Positions 35,921 through 47,848 are shown, counted from the first letter of the stretch. The stretch is 64,000 bases of DNA from Dermatemys mawii (GCA_007922305.1 ML677335.1:19626246-19690245), one strand, 5' to 3'. Made by a program: numbers and translations. The notes: a model not told the origin generated them from the letters alone.

Positions 35921-38740
35921 ATGGAAGATCTAAGGTACGAGAATGCCAGGAAGGAGGTGGCCGAAATAGATGGAGTACCTATAGAGGGAAAGGCCCGGGG
36001 GCCAGGGCCTTATTTTGTGATAAAAAAGAATCTCCTATACCGGGTCACACAAATGCAGGAGCAAGAGGTACACCAACTCCTTGTGCCCCGGAAACACCAG
36101 AAGGCAATATTAAGCCTCGCTCACAGTCACCTTTTTGGAGGACACCTGGGAGTGGAGAAAACCCAGGCACGAATCTTACGCAGGTTCTTCTGGCCAGGAG
36201 TACATGAAGATGTCCAGCGGTACTGTGCCTCCTGCCCTGAATGTCAACTGCACAGCCCTCATCCACATCTAAGAGCTCCTTTGGTTCCCCTGCCGGTCAT
36301 TGAAGTTCCGTTTGAGCGGATCGCTATGGACCTTGTGGGACCACTAGAGAAAACAACCCGAGGCCATCAGTATGTGCTTGTCATCCTAGACTACGCAACC
36401 AGATATCCAGAAGCTGTCCCCTTACGAAACACAGCCTCCAAGAACATTGCCAAAGAATTATTGGCAATCTTCGCCCGGGTAGGGCTGCCAAAAGAAATCC
36501 TCACAGACCAAGGAACACCATTCATGTCCAAGTTAATGAAGGACCTGTGTTCCCTGCTCCATGTCCAGACCCTGCGGACCTCAGTTTACCATCCACAAAC
36601 TGATGGTCTGGTGGAAAGATTCAACCGGACCCTCAAGGCCATGATAAGAAAAGTGGTAAGCAAGGATGGGAAAGACTGGGACAACCTACTACCATACTTC
36701 ATGTTTGCCATCCGTGAGGTCCCCCAAGCTTCCACTGGATTCTCCCCCTTTGAGCTACTGTATGGATGCAACCCCCGAGGCATCTTGGACATAGCCAAGG
36801 AAATTTGGGAGGAGGAACCAAGTGAAGGGAAGAATGTTATAGAACATGTGCTACAAATGAGGGACCGGACAGCCCGGGTCACTCCCATAGTGAGGGAGCA
36901 CCTAGAAAAGGCCCAAGAGGCCCAGAGAACTTACTACAACCATCAAGCCAAGGTTCGTCAGTTCCAACCCGGTGACCGAGTAATGGTACTGGTACCCACG
37001 GCCGAAAGTAAGTTGTTGGCCCATTGGCAAGGGCCCTATGAAGTAGTCGAACCTGTTGGGGAAGTGAATTACAAGGTGAGACAACCAGGACGTCGAAAAC
37101 TAGAGCAGATATATCACATCAACCTTCTAAAACCCTGGCATACCCAAGAAGCATGTGTAGTTGCTCACAAGGACTCATTGCAGGAGAACCAGAACCCCGA
37201 GCAGGTGAAGATATCTCCTGATTTAACACCAGCCCAAAGAGAGGAGGTGGTTGAGATGATCAACAGGAACCAAGATGTACTCTCATCTCGGCCAGGACGA
37301 ACAACTGAGACATATCACCACATCATTACAAACCCTGGGGCCAAGGTGATGATGAGACCTTACCGAGTTCCAGCGGCCAAAAGAGAAGAAATCAGAGCAG
37401 AAGTAAAGAAAATGTTGGAGTTAGGGGTAATTGAAGAGTCCCACAGTCAGTGGTCTAGCCTGATCGTGCTAGTACCCAAACCAGATGGCTCCACAAGGTT
37501 TTGCAATGACTTCTGTAGGCTGAATGAAGTGTCCCAGTTCGATGCATATCCTATACCCCGGATAGACGAGTTAGTGGACCGACTGGGAAATGCCCGCTTC
37601 CTGACCACTCTGGATTTGACTAAAGGGTACTGGCAAATCCCCCTTGCTGAAGACGCAAAGGAAAAGACCGCTTTCTCCACCCCAGAGGGACTGTTTCAAT
37701 ATACAGTCCTTCCATTTGGTTTACACGGGGCCCCAGCTACCTTTCAGCGCCTTATGGATAAGCTATTGCGTCCCCATGCCAGTTATGCAGCTGCCTACCT
37801 CGATGATGTAGTTATTCACACCTAAGACTGGGAAACCCACCTGGAAAAGGTAGAAGCTGTCCTAGACACCCTAAGGCGTGCTGGCCTTACCGCAAACCCT
37901 GCAAAGTGTGCCATAGGATTAACAGAGGCTAAGTATCTGGGGTACATTGTGGGACGAGGTGTAGTGAAACCCCAACTCAATAAACTAGAGGCCATCCAAA
38001 ACTGGCCCCGACCGGTTCGCAAGAAACAAGTCCGGGCATTTTTGGGGGTAGTGGGGTACTATAGACGCTTTATTCCCCATTTTGCCACTAGGGCAAGTGC
38101 CTTGACTGATCTCATAAAAGCTCGGGGACCTGAGATGGTGCGATGGACTGACACAGCAGAGAGGGCATTTACAGATCTACGGACAGCCCTTTGCAGTGAC
38201 CCTGTACTTATAGCCCCAGATTTCACTAAGGAGTTCATCTTGCAGACAGACGCATCTGAAGTTGGACTAGGGGCTGTCCTATCCCAGATGGTCGGGGAAG
38301 AAGAACATCCAATCCTCTATCTGAGTAGAAAACTTCTCCCAAGGGAACAGAAGTATGCTGTGGTCGAGAGGGAATGCCTTGCCGTTAAGTGGGCCATGGA
38401 AACACTGTGATACTACCTGCTTGGTAGACAGTTTACCCTCGTGACTGACCATGCCCCTCTTCAGTGGATGCAGCGGAACAAGGAGAAAAATGCGAGAGTG
38501 ACTAGATGGTTCTTATCCCTCCAACCCTTTCAGTTCCGCATACAACACAGAGCTGGAAGTCGCCACGGCAACGCAGATGGCTTATCACGGGTGCACTGTA
38601 TGTTGACCCAAGTTGTCCAACCTCTTGGTGTTGAGCAGGGGGGAGGGATATGTGACAGAGTCAGACCAGAAGGATATAAGAGAGTGCTGGAAGGCAGGTA
38701 TATCAGCCTCAGGATGTACAGGTCCTTGTTCCCTGGATAG
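35921..38740 (+). pseudogene. pol: pol of the Gmr1-type element: integrase, then reverse transcriptase and RNase H
   Basis: Open for 634 codons from 35921. Residues 68-108 carry the HHCC zinc-binding region (H68 or H70, H75, C105, C108). D137, D196 and E232 form the DDE triad, the last two 35 residues apart. GPY at 371-373 starts the GPY/F module and NLLKPW at 401-406 ends integrase. Reverse transcriptase follows, with D565 in LDLTKGYWQIPL and the catalytic YLDD at 626-629. TAA at 37823 then interrupts the frame. The thumb and RNase H (QTDAS at about 38246, ERECLA, TDHAPLQW, NADGLSR) continue in the same frame, broken once by TGA 38408. The final frame runs through the polypurine tract and 87 bp into the 3' LTR, to TAG 38738. 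Integrase before reverse transcriptase is the Gmr1 arrangement. Most catalytic residues are intact. Confidence 0.94.
38636..38650 (+). promoter_or_regulatory. Polypurine tract
   Basis: GCAGGGGGGAGGGATA lies immediately before the 3' LTR, the expected position for the plus-strand primer. Confidence 0.85.
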
Positions 38741-39310
38741 CCAAACAAAGGCTACTCCAGACCAATCAAGACACCTGGGGCCAATTAAGAACCTTCTAGA
38801 AAGGAGTAGAAACAGCTAGCCTAATTGGGACACCTGAAGCCAATCAGGGACTGGCTGAAACCAGATAAAAACCTCCCAGTTAGTCAGGTGGGCTGTGGGT
38901 GTCAGAAGCTGTGGAAGGAAGTTATGCTGTTGGTGAGACAGAGTGGTGGACAACATATCATCCAGAAGGAAGGAGGCCCTGAGGTAAGGGTGAAGTGGAG
39001 TTTGAAGAAGCGGGGACTGCTGTGGGGAAATAGCCCAGGGAATTGTATTGTGTTTTGTGCCTGAAAGGTCAGCCATCTTAGCTGATACTATTAGGGTCCC
39101 TGGGCTGGAGCCCGGAGTAGAGGGCGGGCCCGGGCTCCCCCCTTTTCCATCTTCCATACTGGCCTGCGATGAAGGTAACTCACTAGGTGGTGACTCTTGC
39201 CAATTATACTGAGAAAGGGAGGTCACTCTGGGGCCTAGATGAGTTTCTGAGGCCCCTAAATCTGCCAGGAAGCTCAGAACCCACAAGTACAGACTTGGAG
39301 CTTTGTCACA
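38651..39310 (+). repeat. 3' LTR of the Gmr1-type element
   Basis: 660 bp from TGTGACAGAGTCAGACC to GAGCTTTGTCACA, colinear with the 5' LTR without indels and with about 16 substitutions. Confidence 0.96.
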
Positions 39311-40095
39311 ACACATATAAAATGATAGGGTCTAAATTAGCTGTTACCATTCAAGAAAGAGATCTTGAAATCATTGTGGATACTTCTCTGAAAACATCCA
39401 CTAAAAGCACAGCAGCAGTCACAAAAGTGAACAGAATGTTAGACATTATTAAGAAAGGGATGGATAATAAAACTGAAAATATCGTACTCCCTCTATATAA
39501 ATCCATGATACGCCCACATCTTTAATAGTGTGTGCAGATGTGGTCACCTCATCTCAAAAAAAGATATATTAGAATTCGAAAAGGTTCAGAGAAGGGCAAC
39601 AAAATGATTAGGGGTATGGAACATCTTCCGTATGAGGAGAGATTACTAAGACTGGGACTTTTAAGATTGGAAACTAGACAACTAAGTGGGGATATGATTG
39701 AGGTACACAAAAGTCATGACTTGTGTGGAGAAAGTAAATAAGGAAGTGTTAATTACTTCTCCTCATAACACAAGAACTAGGTGTCACTAAATGAAATTAA
39801 TAGGCAGCAGGTTTAAAATAAACAGTGAAGTTTGAACAAACAAAGTTCTTCTTCACACAATGCAGAGTCAATCAGTGGAACTCTTTGTCAGAGGATGTAG
39901 TGAAGGCCAAGCCTATAACAGAGTTCCAAAAAGAACTAGACATATTCATGGAGGATAGGTCCATCAATGGCTATATGCCAGGATGGGCAGAGATGGTATT
40001 CCTAGCCTTTATTTGCCAGAAGCTGGGAATGAGCGACAAAATGGATCACTTGATGATTACCCGTTCATTCGTCCCTGTTTTTATGGTCTTATGAT
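39311..40095 (+). mobile_element. CR1 LINE, 3' part, copy B (right of nested element)
   Basis: Continues the copy interrupted at 33425: AAATACAC plus ATATAAAATGATAGG rejoin without loss. It contains TTGAAATCATTGTGGATACT, the CCTCTATATAAATCCATGAT block and the tail CAGAGGATGTAGTGAAGGCC through AGAAGCTGGGAATGAGCGAC. Frames are broken. Confidence 0.85.
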
Positions 40096-40558
40096 TACAT
40101 ATAGACTATAGTAATCATGTAAACCCTTATTACTGTGCATATCAAAGTTATTCAGGAATCTTATTTAGCCAACTCTCTCAAACATTGTACAGACTGCACT
40201 ATTTCTTAAACCAAAGTTTAAGCCTTTTATAATGAAAATGAAGTTTCTTATTTCTGAAAGTAAAGTTCTTATAAAGTATGGATTCCGGGATGTTCTCCCT
40301 GAAAATCAAAAGCAAAAAACTGATTTTCTCCATAGTTTTTCAATTTTGGTTTTCAGGTATTTGGTTTTTCAGCTAAAGTCAAAAATTTCTGAGGAAAGCA
40401 CACACTTGGTGGAAAAAAAATTCTATCAAAATTTTTACACAGTTAGCTCTAATTATATATGTTACAATCAGCCAATTAACTCTTAGTGATAGGATACCAT
40501 TACCACTGAAGTGCTAATACAATAGTTTGTAATTCAAAACAATTACAGGAAAGCAATA

Positions 40559-40744
40559 CAGGCATGTCGCGTCTTAGGCGCATTTAGCTTATACAATTTC
40601 CGCTTTACACAGTTGGCAAAAAAAAGGGGGGGGGGATTTTTTTAAAAAATCTTTCTGTATGGGGGGCGATTTTGCCCGCCATTGAAGTGAATGGGTTCTG
40701 GCTATATGCAGTTTCCACTTTACGCACAAGATACGACATGTCTG
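40559..40744. mobile_element. Mariner/Tigger-like MITE
   Basis: 186 bp with inverted ends CAGGCATGTCGCGTCTTAGG and CAGACATGTCGTATCTTGTG, flanked on both sides by TA. The length, the TA duplication and the absence of coding sequence fit a mariner-type MITE (superfamily inferred). Confidence 0.75.
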
Positions 40745-40849
40745 TATAGACAGGAAATTTTACTTTGCAATAGGTTTTTAATGTCACTACATCCTGGTTT
40801 TTGGATAACAAACAGCTCTTCCCCATGTGCAACAAATACGCTTGACAAC

Positions 40850-40978
40850 TAGGGTGAGCAGATAGCAAGTGTGAAAAATCGGGACAGGTTGTGTGTGCGG
40901 GGGGTAATAAGAGCCCACATAAAAAAGCCCCAGATACCGAGACTGCCCGTATAATGACTAGGGCATCTAGTCACTTTA
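40850..40978. mobile_element. hAT-type MITE, AGGGTGACCAGA family, reverse copy
   Basis: Same family as 30434-30556 but inverted: starts TAGGGTGAGCAGATAGC and ends GGGCATCTAGTCACTTTA. Flanks TTGACAAC and TTGGCAAC match at seven of eight bases. Confidence 0.87.
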
Positions 40979-41075
40979 TTGGCAACCATTTGAGGACAAC
41001 AACATACACTACCTATTAAACAGGACCCTACCACTAATTCTGAATAGGTGAAAATAGTGTGTGAAATGTACATAC

Positions 41076-41735
41076 TGTGACGGAGTCAGACCAGAAGGAT
41101 ATAAGAGAGTGCTGGAAGGCAGGTATATTAATCTCAGGATGTGCAGGGCCCTGTTCCCTGGATAGCCAAACAAAGGCTATTCCAGGCCAATCAAGACACC
41201 TGGGGCCAATTAAGAACCTTCTAGAAAGGAGCAGAAACAGCTAGCCTGATTGGGACACCTGAAGCCAATCAGAGACTGGCTGAAACCAGATAAAAACCTC
41301 CCAGTTAGTCAGGTGGCTATGGGTGTCAGGAGCTGTGGAAGGAAGTTGTGCTGTTGGTGAGACAGAGTGTTGGACAACATATCATCCAGAAGGAAGGAGG
41401 CCCTGAGGTAAGGGTGAAATGGAGTTTGAAGAGGTGGGGACTGCTGTGGGGAAGTAGCCCAGGGAATTGTATTGTGTTTTGTGGATAAAAGGTCAGCCAT
41501 CTTAGCTGGTACTATTAGGGTCCCTGGGCTGGAGCCCGGAGTAGAGGGCGGGCCCGGGCTCCCCTCTTTTTCCATCTTCCATACTGGCCTGTGATGAAAG
41601 TAACTCACTAGGCGGTGACTCTTGCCAATTATACTGAGAAAGGGAGGTCACTCTGGCGCCTAGATGAGTTTCTGAGGCCCCTAAATCTGCCAGGAAGCGC
41701 AGGACCCACAAGTACAAACTTGGAGCTTTGTCACA
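41076..41735 (+). mobile_element. Solo LTR of the Gmr1-type retrotransposon
   Basis: 660 bp, TGTGACGGAGTCAGACC to GAGCTTTGTCACA, flanked by ATAC on both sides (41072-41075 and 41736-41739). The exact 4-bp duplication agrees with the full-length copy 1.8 kb upstream, so this is an independent insertion reduced by LTR recombination. Confidence 0.96.
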
Positions 41736-42975
41736 ATACAAAATATGCAATGATCTTGTTTGGTTTTAGCCATGTCTGAAAATAGTTCTATGTATGGTTT
41801 CAAACCCTGATGTCAGTAAAGCAGCTCTCACAATTGATTCACTTGTTCTTCGGACGTGAGTATGTTCTGGCTCTCAGAAGTGAGATGATTAGTATGTTTC
41901 TGAAAGGTAACTGGAGCACAAGTTATTTAATCTTCATTATTTAAAAAAAAGTTAAAATCCCTTATTAGCTTATGCTCTGATGAGCACCATGAGCATATTA
42001 ATTCACACTCACTCTGACCTAAATCCTAACCACAGGTGACAGTTTGATATACAATAGTCACTTCCACACCTAATTAACATTTCAGGTAACATAACTGCTT
42101 GCCCATCTGGTGAGAAACAATGCAAAGATCCTGCCCCAGTCTCACATATTTCTATATGAAAACAAGTAGCAATTTCTTTTAATTAGCCCTGCCATTCTTG
42201 GTGCAGCCCCAGATATATAAAAATTAACTACCTGTAAACTCACATCTTTATAATTTTAACCTTTTTATGCTTCACTTGTTTTCAGTGACATTTTACTAAA
42301 CACATACTTATCAGGAGATTGCACATGGCGGACAAGCAATTTATCAAAAAAAATAAAGGATAGAAAAATAGAACACAGAACAAAGCTATTTTTATAAAGC
42401 CTTAAACCTGCACTAGCTGACAATCAGCAGCTTATCAAAGACTTCTGTTTTGACATTACTGAAAGAGGCATCTGATTAACATGCTACTAGTGCAAAATCA
42501 CTGTTTTTGTTAAGTTATAACATCATACTATCTAGCAATTCTGCTATAAATCTGTTGAAGCTTTAAGACTCCCCTTCACATTGTATTTAACATTACTCTG
42601 TGATGCTCTGTCCTCCTGATATACAAGGGTCAAAACATCAACAAATACAAAACAAACTTTGTTTTTGTTTTGTTTTTATCTACAAGATTACAAGGGAATG
42701 ATTTGTCATAGAGAGGATAGCCTCATAATTCCAAATAGCTTTCCAGTTTCCAAAGCAATCTAAGAATGAATATCAGTTTGTCATGCATCTCTGTTTACAA
42801 TTAATTAGCAAAATTGCTATCTGTTGGCTAGCTATATAGCAAATTACTTGAATATAACAAATAAATTGCTGTTTTAAATAATAATTAAAACGTATTTCTG
42901 TGACAGGTGCATATTGGTCAATCTTAATTTATCCCTTTTCGAATCTGATGGCCTCAGATCCCATCTAAAATTCAA

Positions 42976-43172
42976 TAACATTGCCATCCCCTTTAAAATG
43001 AGCCAAACTGAGCCAATGGCAATGGGATTGTCTAAAAGGTCTCCAATAGGAAAGAGAAGTGTTCATTTCGGAATTACCGTAAATAAACAATCAAAGCAGG
43101 TTAAGGACAATTCTATTGTTAATGCATTTCTCTTGCTATTTCATACAGCATGGCTGGAGTAGTTTATAACTG
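42976..43172 (+). repeat. 197-bp inverted duplicate, copy A
   Basis: From TAACATTGCCATCCCC to AGTTTATAACTG. The reverse complement of 47849-48045 matches over exactly 197 positions with seven substitutions and no indels; homology stops abruptly at both ends. An open frame (42914-43162) reads IAIPFKMSQTEPMAMGLSKR through FLLLFHTAWLE and ends at TAG. I do not recognise the product. Confidence 0.9.
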
Positions 43173-43908
43173 ACAATGCGCTGCTTAACCACTGATTTTT
43201 GGCTACTAAGTGTGCAGCGATTCCATTTGTATTATAACTTAATATCTGACAGCATGTTGCCTTGCATAAGTGTTTCTAATCTAATTAACAGAGAACTGTC
43301 AGGTTTTCTAAATCCGTGTTTTTCAGCTACACAACTAAAAATCTTCAGGTAGCAAACAGAAATCTCTCTCGTGCTCTTTGTTTGGACACAGACAATGCAT
43401 ATTACAAAAACAGCAGAATTCTTATGAAAAAGTTGTAGAAAGATTTCAGCCAGAAGTATGGATAATATGGGAATTGTACTAAAATGAAAACCATAGTGGA
43501 GGGTCTTTCATACCAACAAACCAACTTTAAAAGAAAGGCCAAGCTCTGTTTCAAAATATATTTAAAAGTACCTTTAAATTTAAAAGTACCTTTAGACATG
43601 AAAAACAAATGAAAAGCATATCAGATTGTGGTGAGCAGAACATTATGTTGCTTGTGGCTCTGCAGCTGTGAGATTTGCTACAGAATTCACCTCAGCTGCA
43701 GAATTGTTCTTCAGAATATAAGCTTTCATTTTTTAAAAATGTTCATTAACTTAAAGCCATTTATGTTATCATCATGAATTTGCAAACTCTTTGTAATTAT
43801 AGTTGTTAGAAGTGTGACTACCTCATTCTTCTCAATAAGATTTTAATTTGGAAAGCTAATGTTGCCAATTTAATTCTCACAATTGTGAACGATCATTACT
43901 AAGACTAC

Positions 43909-44515
43909 GTTTTAGTCATAGCTATTTTTAGTAAAAGTCATGGACAGGTCAAGGGCCATAAACAAAAATTCACAGGCCCATGACTTGTCCATGTCTTTTA
44001 CTAAAAACACTTGCCATGACTAAACCTTGGGTGGGGCCTTCGGGGAAACTCAGGGTGGTCCTGGTGTGCTGAACCCAGACCACTGCTGCTGCTGCTGCTA
44101 TGGAGTGGGGAGCTAGGAAACGATGTATGGTCAGGACCCCCATTAGTACTGGGGAGTGGTGGAGCTGGCAGGGGCTTCCTACCGGCTCCATCTCTGAAGC
44201 TCCTAGGTTGCAGAGGGGTCAGGACAGGGATTTCTCCGCTGCTCCCACCACAAGTGCTGGCTGCCACAGCTCCCATTGGCCAGAAAACACAGCCAATGGG
44301 CACTGCGGACACTGGCAGTGCAGAGACCATTCTGTCCCTTCACCACCTAGGAGCTTCCCCACCCTAGGTAAATGCCCCTACCCCAAACCTCTGCCCCTAG
44401 CCCTGAGCTCCCTCCTACACACACACATTGCTGCTGCTGCAGAAGTTATGGAGGTCATGGAAAGGTACAAAATACGGGACTTCTGCGACCTCTGTGACAG
44501 ACTCACAGCCTTAAT
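43909..44515. mobile_element. Foldback MITE-like repeat
   Basis: The left end is a hairpin: GTTTTAGTCATAGC...AGTAAAAGTCATGGACAGG (43909-43957) pairs with 43975-44025. A GC-rich body with a (CTG)6 run (44083-44099) follows, then a right end rich in GGTCATGG and TCTGTGACAGACTCAC words. I know similar turtle repeats; superfamily not determined. The 180-codon open frame inside is not protein-like. Confidence 0.65.
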
Positions 44516-44800
44516 CATTACCAATTATTTTAAAAGAAACATCCAGCTAATGTGGTTACCCATTGTTGGATGTAGCAGACACCAAGATGGAATACAGGGA
44601 AGAAGTTGGTTGCTATTAATGATGAATGGAATAAACGTGTAAAGTTCAAGCCACTCAAATTCCAGGTCACCACCCACCTTTTCAAAAGCATAAGGTAGAA
44701 GGAAAAAAATGCAATCTTTCCCCAGTGCCAAAAACCTTCGCTGTTTTCTGGATGTGAAATCTTAAACTACACCCTATTCTTTACTTTGTGGCAAAAGCCC

Positions 44801-45580
44801 TGTCATAAGTGTGAAGTAGCCTAGAATTATTGTTTGCCTGTAAGGAGTTAAGCTAAAGGTAACCTGAGAGGTGGACAACTGACCAATGAGAAATTCCTCA
44901 GGAGACAAAGGATTTTAAGTTTGTTTCTCTCTGGGTCTCTCTCTGTTCACTTCGGCTATGGGATGAACACAGCTATGTCTTTCACTGTAACTATAAGATT
45001 CTATCAAGTACTGTAGTCAGTAAGTTTACCTTCTTTTTATCACTTGGAGGGTTCTCAGTGGTGAGTGTTGGCTGAGTGCTTCTTGAGATTGTAAGATTCA
45101 GCAGAGATCTCAATAGTGGGAGAAAGTTGCCTCGGGGGAGAGGTTTGGTTTCTGAATCCTTTTGTTGATTATGGTAGATGCTGTTCTATTGATGGTTATA
45201 AGGGATTTACTCCTTTCTTTTTTTTTCTTTTATTAAAATCTTTCTTTTAAGAAGCTGACTGCTTGTTTTCCATTGTGTAAGATCCTGGTTTTGGATCGGG
45301 CACATCTCGCAGGATCAGGCAAGGTTTATTTTTTTTCTCTCAAGCTTCCCAGGGAAGGAAGAAGTTTGAGGGGTTAGTGGAAAGGGAAAGAATGGTCCCA
45401 AACTACCCTAGACCTAGTTTGGTGGTGGCAGTGTACCAGGTCCAGATACAGAAGAAGTTGTGTTCTGGGGAAAAACATTTTAACCCAAGCTGGTAAATAA
45501 GCTTGGGGGGGTTATTTCTTTTTTCATGCGGGTCCCCATATCTGTACCCTAGAGTTCAGAGTGGGGAGGCAATCCTGACA
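44801..45580 (+). mobile_element. Endogenous-retrovirus-type solo LTR
   Basis: 780 bp, TGTCATAAGTG to CAATCCTGACA, with TG...CA ends and the duplication AGCCC on both sides (44796-44800 and 45581-45585). It contains TTATTAAAATCTTTCTTTTA followed by AGAAGCTGACT, a polyadenylation-type region shared with the copy at 63334, and ends GTACCCTAGAGTTCAGAGTG. A 5-bp duplication is usual for several retrovirus groups. No internal genes are present. Confidence 0.85.
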
Positions 45581-46544
45581 AGCCCCAATTGTGCTCTAAA
45601 TATGGGGCCAGTGCAGATAATCAGTATGACCCTGATCAGTGAGCAAGACACAGCAACCAGGCACCTAAAAGGAGGATTCCCTGAACCAACAATCTTCCTT
45701 ATCCTGCTAATCAGTTTGACAAACAAAGCACAACACAAAGAGAAAGGGCATGATGTTTAGATAGAAATACTTCTGAAATTAATCATTTATTTATTTATTC
45801 ATGAAACATTATAGTTTTAAAGTCTCGTATAATTTGTAAGTAATTTGTTTGAGAGTCACTGATTAGGTATCACCTTCAATTTTTTTGGGACTATGACAGG
45901 TTGAAATTCTCTTCTTTTTGTGTTACTGTCCTTTGACCTGACTGGTAAACCAATATTCAGGGCCGTGATGATAGGAGTCAAGTATTTCTTTGGTAAAATT
46001 CAGGTTTTTTTGTTTTGTTTTGTTTTGGGTTTTAAAGTCCTGTTTTCCCGAACACAGTGGAAATGAAATAAACAGCAGGAACAGGAAGTTTTCTTATTCA
46101 GAAGTTCACATCTGTTTTTTCAGCAAGTTATCTTCTCACAGAGGCTCTCTCTTTCTCTTGCTCCTCCCAGGGCTAAGCACCACCACATCTTCCCTTTTCT
46201 GCTGGCTCTCTCTTTTCTTTCTGGTTCCCCTCTCTCTTTCATTCACTCATCTCTGCAACCAATTAATGCTCCAGCTGCTACATTTGCAATTAATTTCAAA
46301 GGAAATTCATTAGCTTTTGCTGAAGCCTTGCCATTCTGACCTTGAATGGTAGCTTCCATTATTTCAGCTATCAGTACACAAAGGGTGATGACATTACTCC
46401 ATCATTTAGCTTGAATCAATGTTACTTAGTACATCATCAGCTTTTTCCAGGTCTGTGACTGATAGCCACTATTAATATATTTCAGAATGACAATATAACC
46501 ACCAATAAGACACATTAATATGGTTAGTATAGAAGATGTGTTAA

Positions 46545-46650
46545 GTGGTCAGAGCAAAGAAGTGGGCAGCAAGACTCTTGGGTTCTATTCCAAATTTTGA
46601 CAATATTTTACTTTGTATACCTTGGAGATGTCAACTGACACTGTTGTCAA
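46545..46650 (+). repeat. Possible MIR-type SINE fragment
   Basis: GTGGGCAGCAAGACTCTTGG followed by GTTCTATTCC and a GTATACCTTGG block resemble MIR, but the copy is short and diverged. Confidence 0.45.
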
Positions 46651-47848
46651 AGTGAATCAGAGATGCAGGTTTTGAATATCTTTTAAAAAATCAGGCACTG
46701 AGCCTGTGTGTGTTTCTCTCAGGTAACTCAAGCTTTTAAAAAAATAATATACTTACATATATGTTGTGAGGCTTAATATGTTTTGAAAGCTTGGAGGAAA
46801 GTCATGTTAGTTGGTACAATATATTAGGAAATTACCACCCAGTCCTAAGTCTGTACTGTACATATTAGCAAATAGTCAAAAGTGATTAGTAAAAAATGGG
46901 TGTGTTGCAGTGTGGATACCAAGTTATTCCTTCCCAGTAATAGGGAAGATGTATAGTAGATAAATAAAGCCTTAATTTGATAAGGATTGTTTAAATCCAT
47001 GTGTCCTCAGGTAAACTTAATCTCCACCAGGGAACTGCTCCCATTTACCTGCACAATAGTGAGTAATGTAAGTATGTTCTCACAAAGGGCTTCACATTTA
47101 CTAGTTTTCATATGAAAAACTAAACCTCATGTGCCTTGCTGTGTTCCTCCAAAAACACACAAGGACCCAAGGCTTTTGAGAATGTATATATATTCTTGAT
47201 GTCTCCTGCAATGATAAAATGAACAGAAGTCTCAGTATGAAAATAGAAAACGAAATCTTACAAAATTCTGTCTTTACAAAGAACCTGTTAAAAACAAAGA
47301 GTTCAGCAGTTGCAGCACACTGAAGCAGACTATATTATATATCTCACTGCATCCATCACTTAGTTGCCATAGCAATTGGAAAAAATGGTTAAAAACTGCA
47401 AGGCTTTGGTCTTACTTTGTGTGTAGGAGGAATATGATGTTTGAGACCTCAGGAGAGAAAGGGCATACACAGATATAAAATAATGAAATGCCAAACAATA
47501 AAACCATAAGACGGGATTACAAATGATCTTTAATAAAATGGATTACAAAGAACAGAAAAGTGACAGCAGTAATTAAAGTCTGCAATTTCATCAATTAAAA
47601 ACTGAGATCGATGTGATGTTTAAAAGGGTATTGAACCCCAAAATTGGTGGCTATTTGAAGCAGCTGTTTTTAATATAAGAATCACTGATGTGAAGAATTG
47701 CTGTTTGTGAATATCTATAGGGTTTATTCATCCAATATCAATTGACTTGTATCAATAGAATATAGCATTTATAGCCATTAAAAGCTGTTACTGAAGCCCA
47801 GAACATGATATTTGTACCTGGCTTTTTAGGATATTTATGCTTCTTTTG

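Larger units (their letters stand above)
33426..39310 (+). mobile_element. Gmr1-type Ty3/gypsy LTR retrotransposon, full length, stop-broken
   Basis: A 5885-bp element bounded by two 660-bp LTRs and flanked by ACAC on both sides (33422-33425 and 39311-39314). Order: 5' LTR, primer binding site, gag with SCAN-like capsid and zinc knuckle, protease, integrase, reverse transcriptase, RNase H, polypurine tract, 3' LTR. Integrase upstream of reverse transcriptase is known among Ty3/gypsy elements for the Gmr1 clade. All coding parts lie in the same frame. Five in-frame stops (34319 TAA, 34433 TGA, 35912 TGA, 37823 TAA, 38408 TGA) break it. The LTRs differ at about 16 positions by my hand alignment (about 2.4%), so insertion is fairly recent in turtle terms. 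It sits inside CR1 copy B and reads opposite to PCDH15. Confidence 0.95.

Noticed and set aside
44100..44642. 180-codon open frame
   Set aside because: Starts next to a CTG run inside a foldback repeat; composition-driven.
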